The position numbers and the translations under genes are program-made. From positions 1-8,307 of the forward strand of contig JAFOOW010000139.1 of the NCBI GenBank assembly GCA_017425305.1: a DNA stretch of 8,307 bases, in the 5' to 3' direction. This document shows, piece after piece, positions 6,985-8,307 of this stretch. This stretch comes from Peptostreptococcaceae bacterium. Lineage in GTDB: Bacteria > Bacillota > Clostridia > Peptostreptococcales > Peptostreptococcaceae. The number at the start of each line of letters is the position of its first letter. The first letter of the stretch is position 1. Below the pieces are notes generated by a model. That model saw nothing but the letters and a program-made list of their open reading frames with translations. It was not told the DNA's origin and did not search any database.

Positions 6985-7695
6985 TTAATCATCATTTCTT
7001 TGTGCTATAGCAAGTAATCTTAATAATTGAAGTACTGATGTAAGTGCTGCTGCAACATATGTAAGTGCTGCTGCTGTTAGTACTTCTCTTCCTTGCTTAA
7101 TTTCTTTCCCCTCTAATATACCTTCATTTCCAAGTTGAACTAAAGCTCTACTTGAAGCATTAAATTCTACAGGTAATGTAACTATTTGGAATATAACTGA
7201 TGCTGAGAAAAGTAGTATTCCTATTTTTAATAAAGCTCCACCCATTAAAAATCCTACAGCAATTAAAATCCATGACATGTTTGATGCAAAGTTTACTACT
7301 GGAACTAAACTACTTCTTAATTGAAGTGGTAAATATCCTTTTGCATGTTGAATTGCATGACCACATTCATGAGCTGCAACAGATACTGAAGTAATAGATT
7401 TTCCATAATACACATCTTGCGATAATCTAACTACATTACTTCTTGGATCATAATGGTCACTTAAATGACCTCTAACCATTTCAATTCTTACATTATATAG
7501 TCCATTTGCATCTAATATTCTTCTTGCAGTTTGTTCTCCTGTATAACCTAAGTAACTATTTACTTTTAAGTATCTACTTGTTGTACTGCTTACTTTAAAT
7601 TGAGCATACATAGTAAATAGTATAGCTGGTATTAAAATAAATATCGTTGGATCTAATCCGTATCCATACCCATAACCATATCCGTAATAAGGCAT
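6985..7695 (-). CDS. Membrane zinc metallopeptidase, YugP-type (Zn_peptidase_2 family)
   Basis: A putative neutral zinc metallopeptidase of 236 residues; its substrate is unknown. HECGH at 109-113 is an HExxH site, in which H109 and H113 would bind zinc and E110 would activate water. The surrounding VAAHECGHAIQHAKGY matches the YugP family, and PVEFNASSRA (175-184) is a second conserved block that may hold the third ligand. Hydrophobic stretches at about 17-33, 140-156, 158-176 and 206-230 suggest three or four membrane helices, with the catalytic segment between the first and second. The N-terminus MPYYGYGYGYGYG is an unusual Tyr-Gly repeat before the first helix. The start ATG is 4 nt after the DUF116 stop; its likely ribosome site AGGAG overlaps the end of that gene at a rather long 12-nt spacing. 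The two genes look like one transcript ending at the terminator downstream. It is related to B. subtilis YugP. Confidence 0.88.
   Translation of the reverse strand: MPYYGYGYGYGYGLDPTIFILIPAILFTMYAQFKVSSTTSRYLKVNSYLGYTGEQTARRILDANGLYNVRIEMVRGHLSDHYDPRSNVVRLSQDVYYGKSITSVSVAAHECGHAIQHAKGYLPLQLRSSLVPVVNFASNMSWILIAVGFLMGGALLKIGILLFSASVIFQIVTLPVEFNASSRALVQLGNEGILEGKEIKQGREVLTAAALTYVAAALTSVLQLLRLLAIAQRNDD
7657..7686 (-). repeat. Hexanucleotide repeat coding for (Tyr-Gly)5
   Basis: Five 6-bp units TAYGGN stand in tandem at the 5' end of the peptidase gene (minus strand: TACGGA, TATGGT, TATGGG, TATGGA, TACGGA), coding residues 4-13. Units differ only at synonymous third positions (Tyr TAC/TAT and Gly GGA/GGT/GGG). 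Gain or loss of a unit would keep the frame and change the number of YG dipeptides. Confidence 0.85.
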
Positions 7696-7699
7696 AAAT

Positions 7700-8307
7700 T
7701 TAACACTCTCCTATAAAGAATTTGATTGCATTTTCAACTTCTTTTATCTCTATTTTAGTATCTACACATGGACCATTTGGCCTTTTATTAAATACACCTA
7801 ATACAGGAACTTGTTTAGCATCCTGTACCCCAGATGTTAAATCTCTTTCACAAGCTACTGCTATAACAGCTTTAGGCTTACTTTCTATGATTTTTTTTCT
7901 AGCTAAAGTTCCACCTGTAGCTATACATATATTTACATTATATTTATCTTGAAGTGCTAATAAATCTCCAACATTACATAATCCACAACTTTTACAGTTT
8001 TTAATTTCTGTAGTCACTCTTAACTTACAAGAACTTTTCTGTATACAATGAGGTATTAAAATAAGTATATCTTCTGCTTTTAAGTTAAATTTTTTACTGT
8101 ATATATACTCATTGTTTAACTTGATATAAACTTTTCTTATTTCATTTTTAGGTATATTTATTGTATTACCTAAAACTATAAGAGCTGGATATAATACACT
8201 TACTATATTAAAGTTTATTTTCATTATAGTAGGGCTAATTTTTTTATTCTTTAAAATAGAGTATGTTACTATACTTGAAAATATAATAACTATTAATAGT
8301 ATAAATA
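7700..8307 (-). CDS. DUF116-family membrane protein, 5' end outside the window
   Basis: Function unknown; recognised as DUF116 by its cysteine pattern. An ATG occurs at 8224-8222, but the same frame stays open upstream to the right edge (27 more codons). Those codons read FILLIVIIFSSIVTYSILKN, a hydrophobic helix followed by basic residues, as expected for the N-terminal membrane anchor of this family. The ATG at 8224 has no convincing ribosome site, so the true start is probably beyond 8307. At least 201 residues are visible. Numbering from the 8224 Met, the cytosolic-looking domain has HC at 59-60, C66, then C77-x2-C80-x2-C83, and later C125 (ACERD) and C153. The C-x2-C-x2-C group with nearby His/Cys suggests metal or Fe-S binding (inference). 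It is 4 nt upstream of the zinc peptidase gene and probably co-transcribed with it. In related clostridia DUF116 genes lie beside fmt, which would be just outside this window. Confidence 0.82.
   Translation of the reverse strand, partial: FILLIVIIFSSIVTYSILKNKKISPTIMKINFNIVSVLYPALIVLGNTINIPKNEIRKVYIKLNNEYIYSKKFNLKAEDILILIPHCIQKSSCKLRVTTEIKNCKSCGLCNVGDLLALQDKYNVNICIATGGTLARKKIIESKPKAVIAVACERDLTSGVQDAKQVPVLGVFNKRPNGPCVDTKIEIKEVENAIKFFIGEC

Noticed and set aside
7200..7952. Plus-strand open frames of 64 and 76 codons (7200-7394, 7722-7952) opposite the peptidase and DUF116 genes
   Set aside because: Both are complements of supported genes, without start signals or recognisable motifs.
7700..8224. 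DUF116 gene as a complete 174-codon gene starting at ATG 8224
   Set aside because: The frame continues open to the window edge and encodes a membrane helix that fits the family, and no ribosome site precedes that ATG. The gene is treated as partial.
1..8307. A hidden defence, mobile or otherwise novel system
   Set aside because: All genes fall in known families and one conserved chromosomal order; composition is even across the window, and I saw no transposase, integrase, direct-repeat array or attachment-site pattern.

Overview
The window looks like chromosomal housekeeping DNA from a low-GC Gram-positive bacterium, most likely a clostridium of the Peptostreptococcaceae / Clostridioides type. 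The grounds are the very AT-rich sequence, A/T-ending codons, strong AGGAGG-like ribosome binding sites, and a gene order matching the known Firmicutes block fmt - rsmB - rlmN - prpC/stp - prkC - rsgA - rpe - thiN (yloM-yloS region of Bacillus subtilis). The genus is inferred from gene content and style; no marker in the window fixes it. All nine genes lie on the minus strand, so transcription runs from high to low coordinates.

In order of transcription: (1) a DUF116-family membrane protein rich in cysteine, cut off by the right edge of the window (8307 down to 7700), and a membrane zinc metallopeptidase of the YugP type (7695-6985), 4 nt apart and closed by a rho-independent terminator (6952-6976). 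(2) rsmB, rlmN, stp and prkC (6921-2006), tightly packed with gaps of 9-17 nt and closed by a second strong terminator (1954-1988). (3) rsgA, rpe and the first half of thiN (1875 to 1), spaced 2-7 nt apart and running off the left edge.

The second and third groups combine ribosome-modifying enzymes (RsmB for 16S m5C967, RlmN for 23S m2A2503), a ribosome-assembly GTPase (RsgA), and the membrane Ser/Thr kinase/phosphatase pair PrkC/Stp, which senses the cell envelope. In B. subtilis the RsgA orthologue CpgA is a known PrkC substrate, so the cluster plausibly links envelope sensing to ribosome maturation. Rpe (pentose phosphate pathway) and ThiN (thiamine diphosphate synthesis) follow; thiamine diphosphate is the cofactor of transketolase, which uses the product of Rpe.

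I found no mobile element, CRISPR array, tRNA, rRNA, riboswitch or defence system, and no intergenic stretch longer than about 130 bases. The points worth a second look are modest: the two membrane proteins placed upstream of rsmB, a (Tyr-Gly) hexanucleotide repeat in the peptidase, the unusual Asn/Pro/Thr-rich outer tail of PrkC, a GTG start for prkC overlapped by a three-codon mini-ORF, and the lack of obvious promoter space before rsmB. I do not see strong evidence for a wholly new system here.
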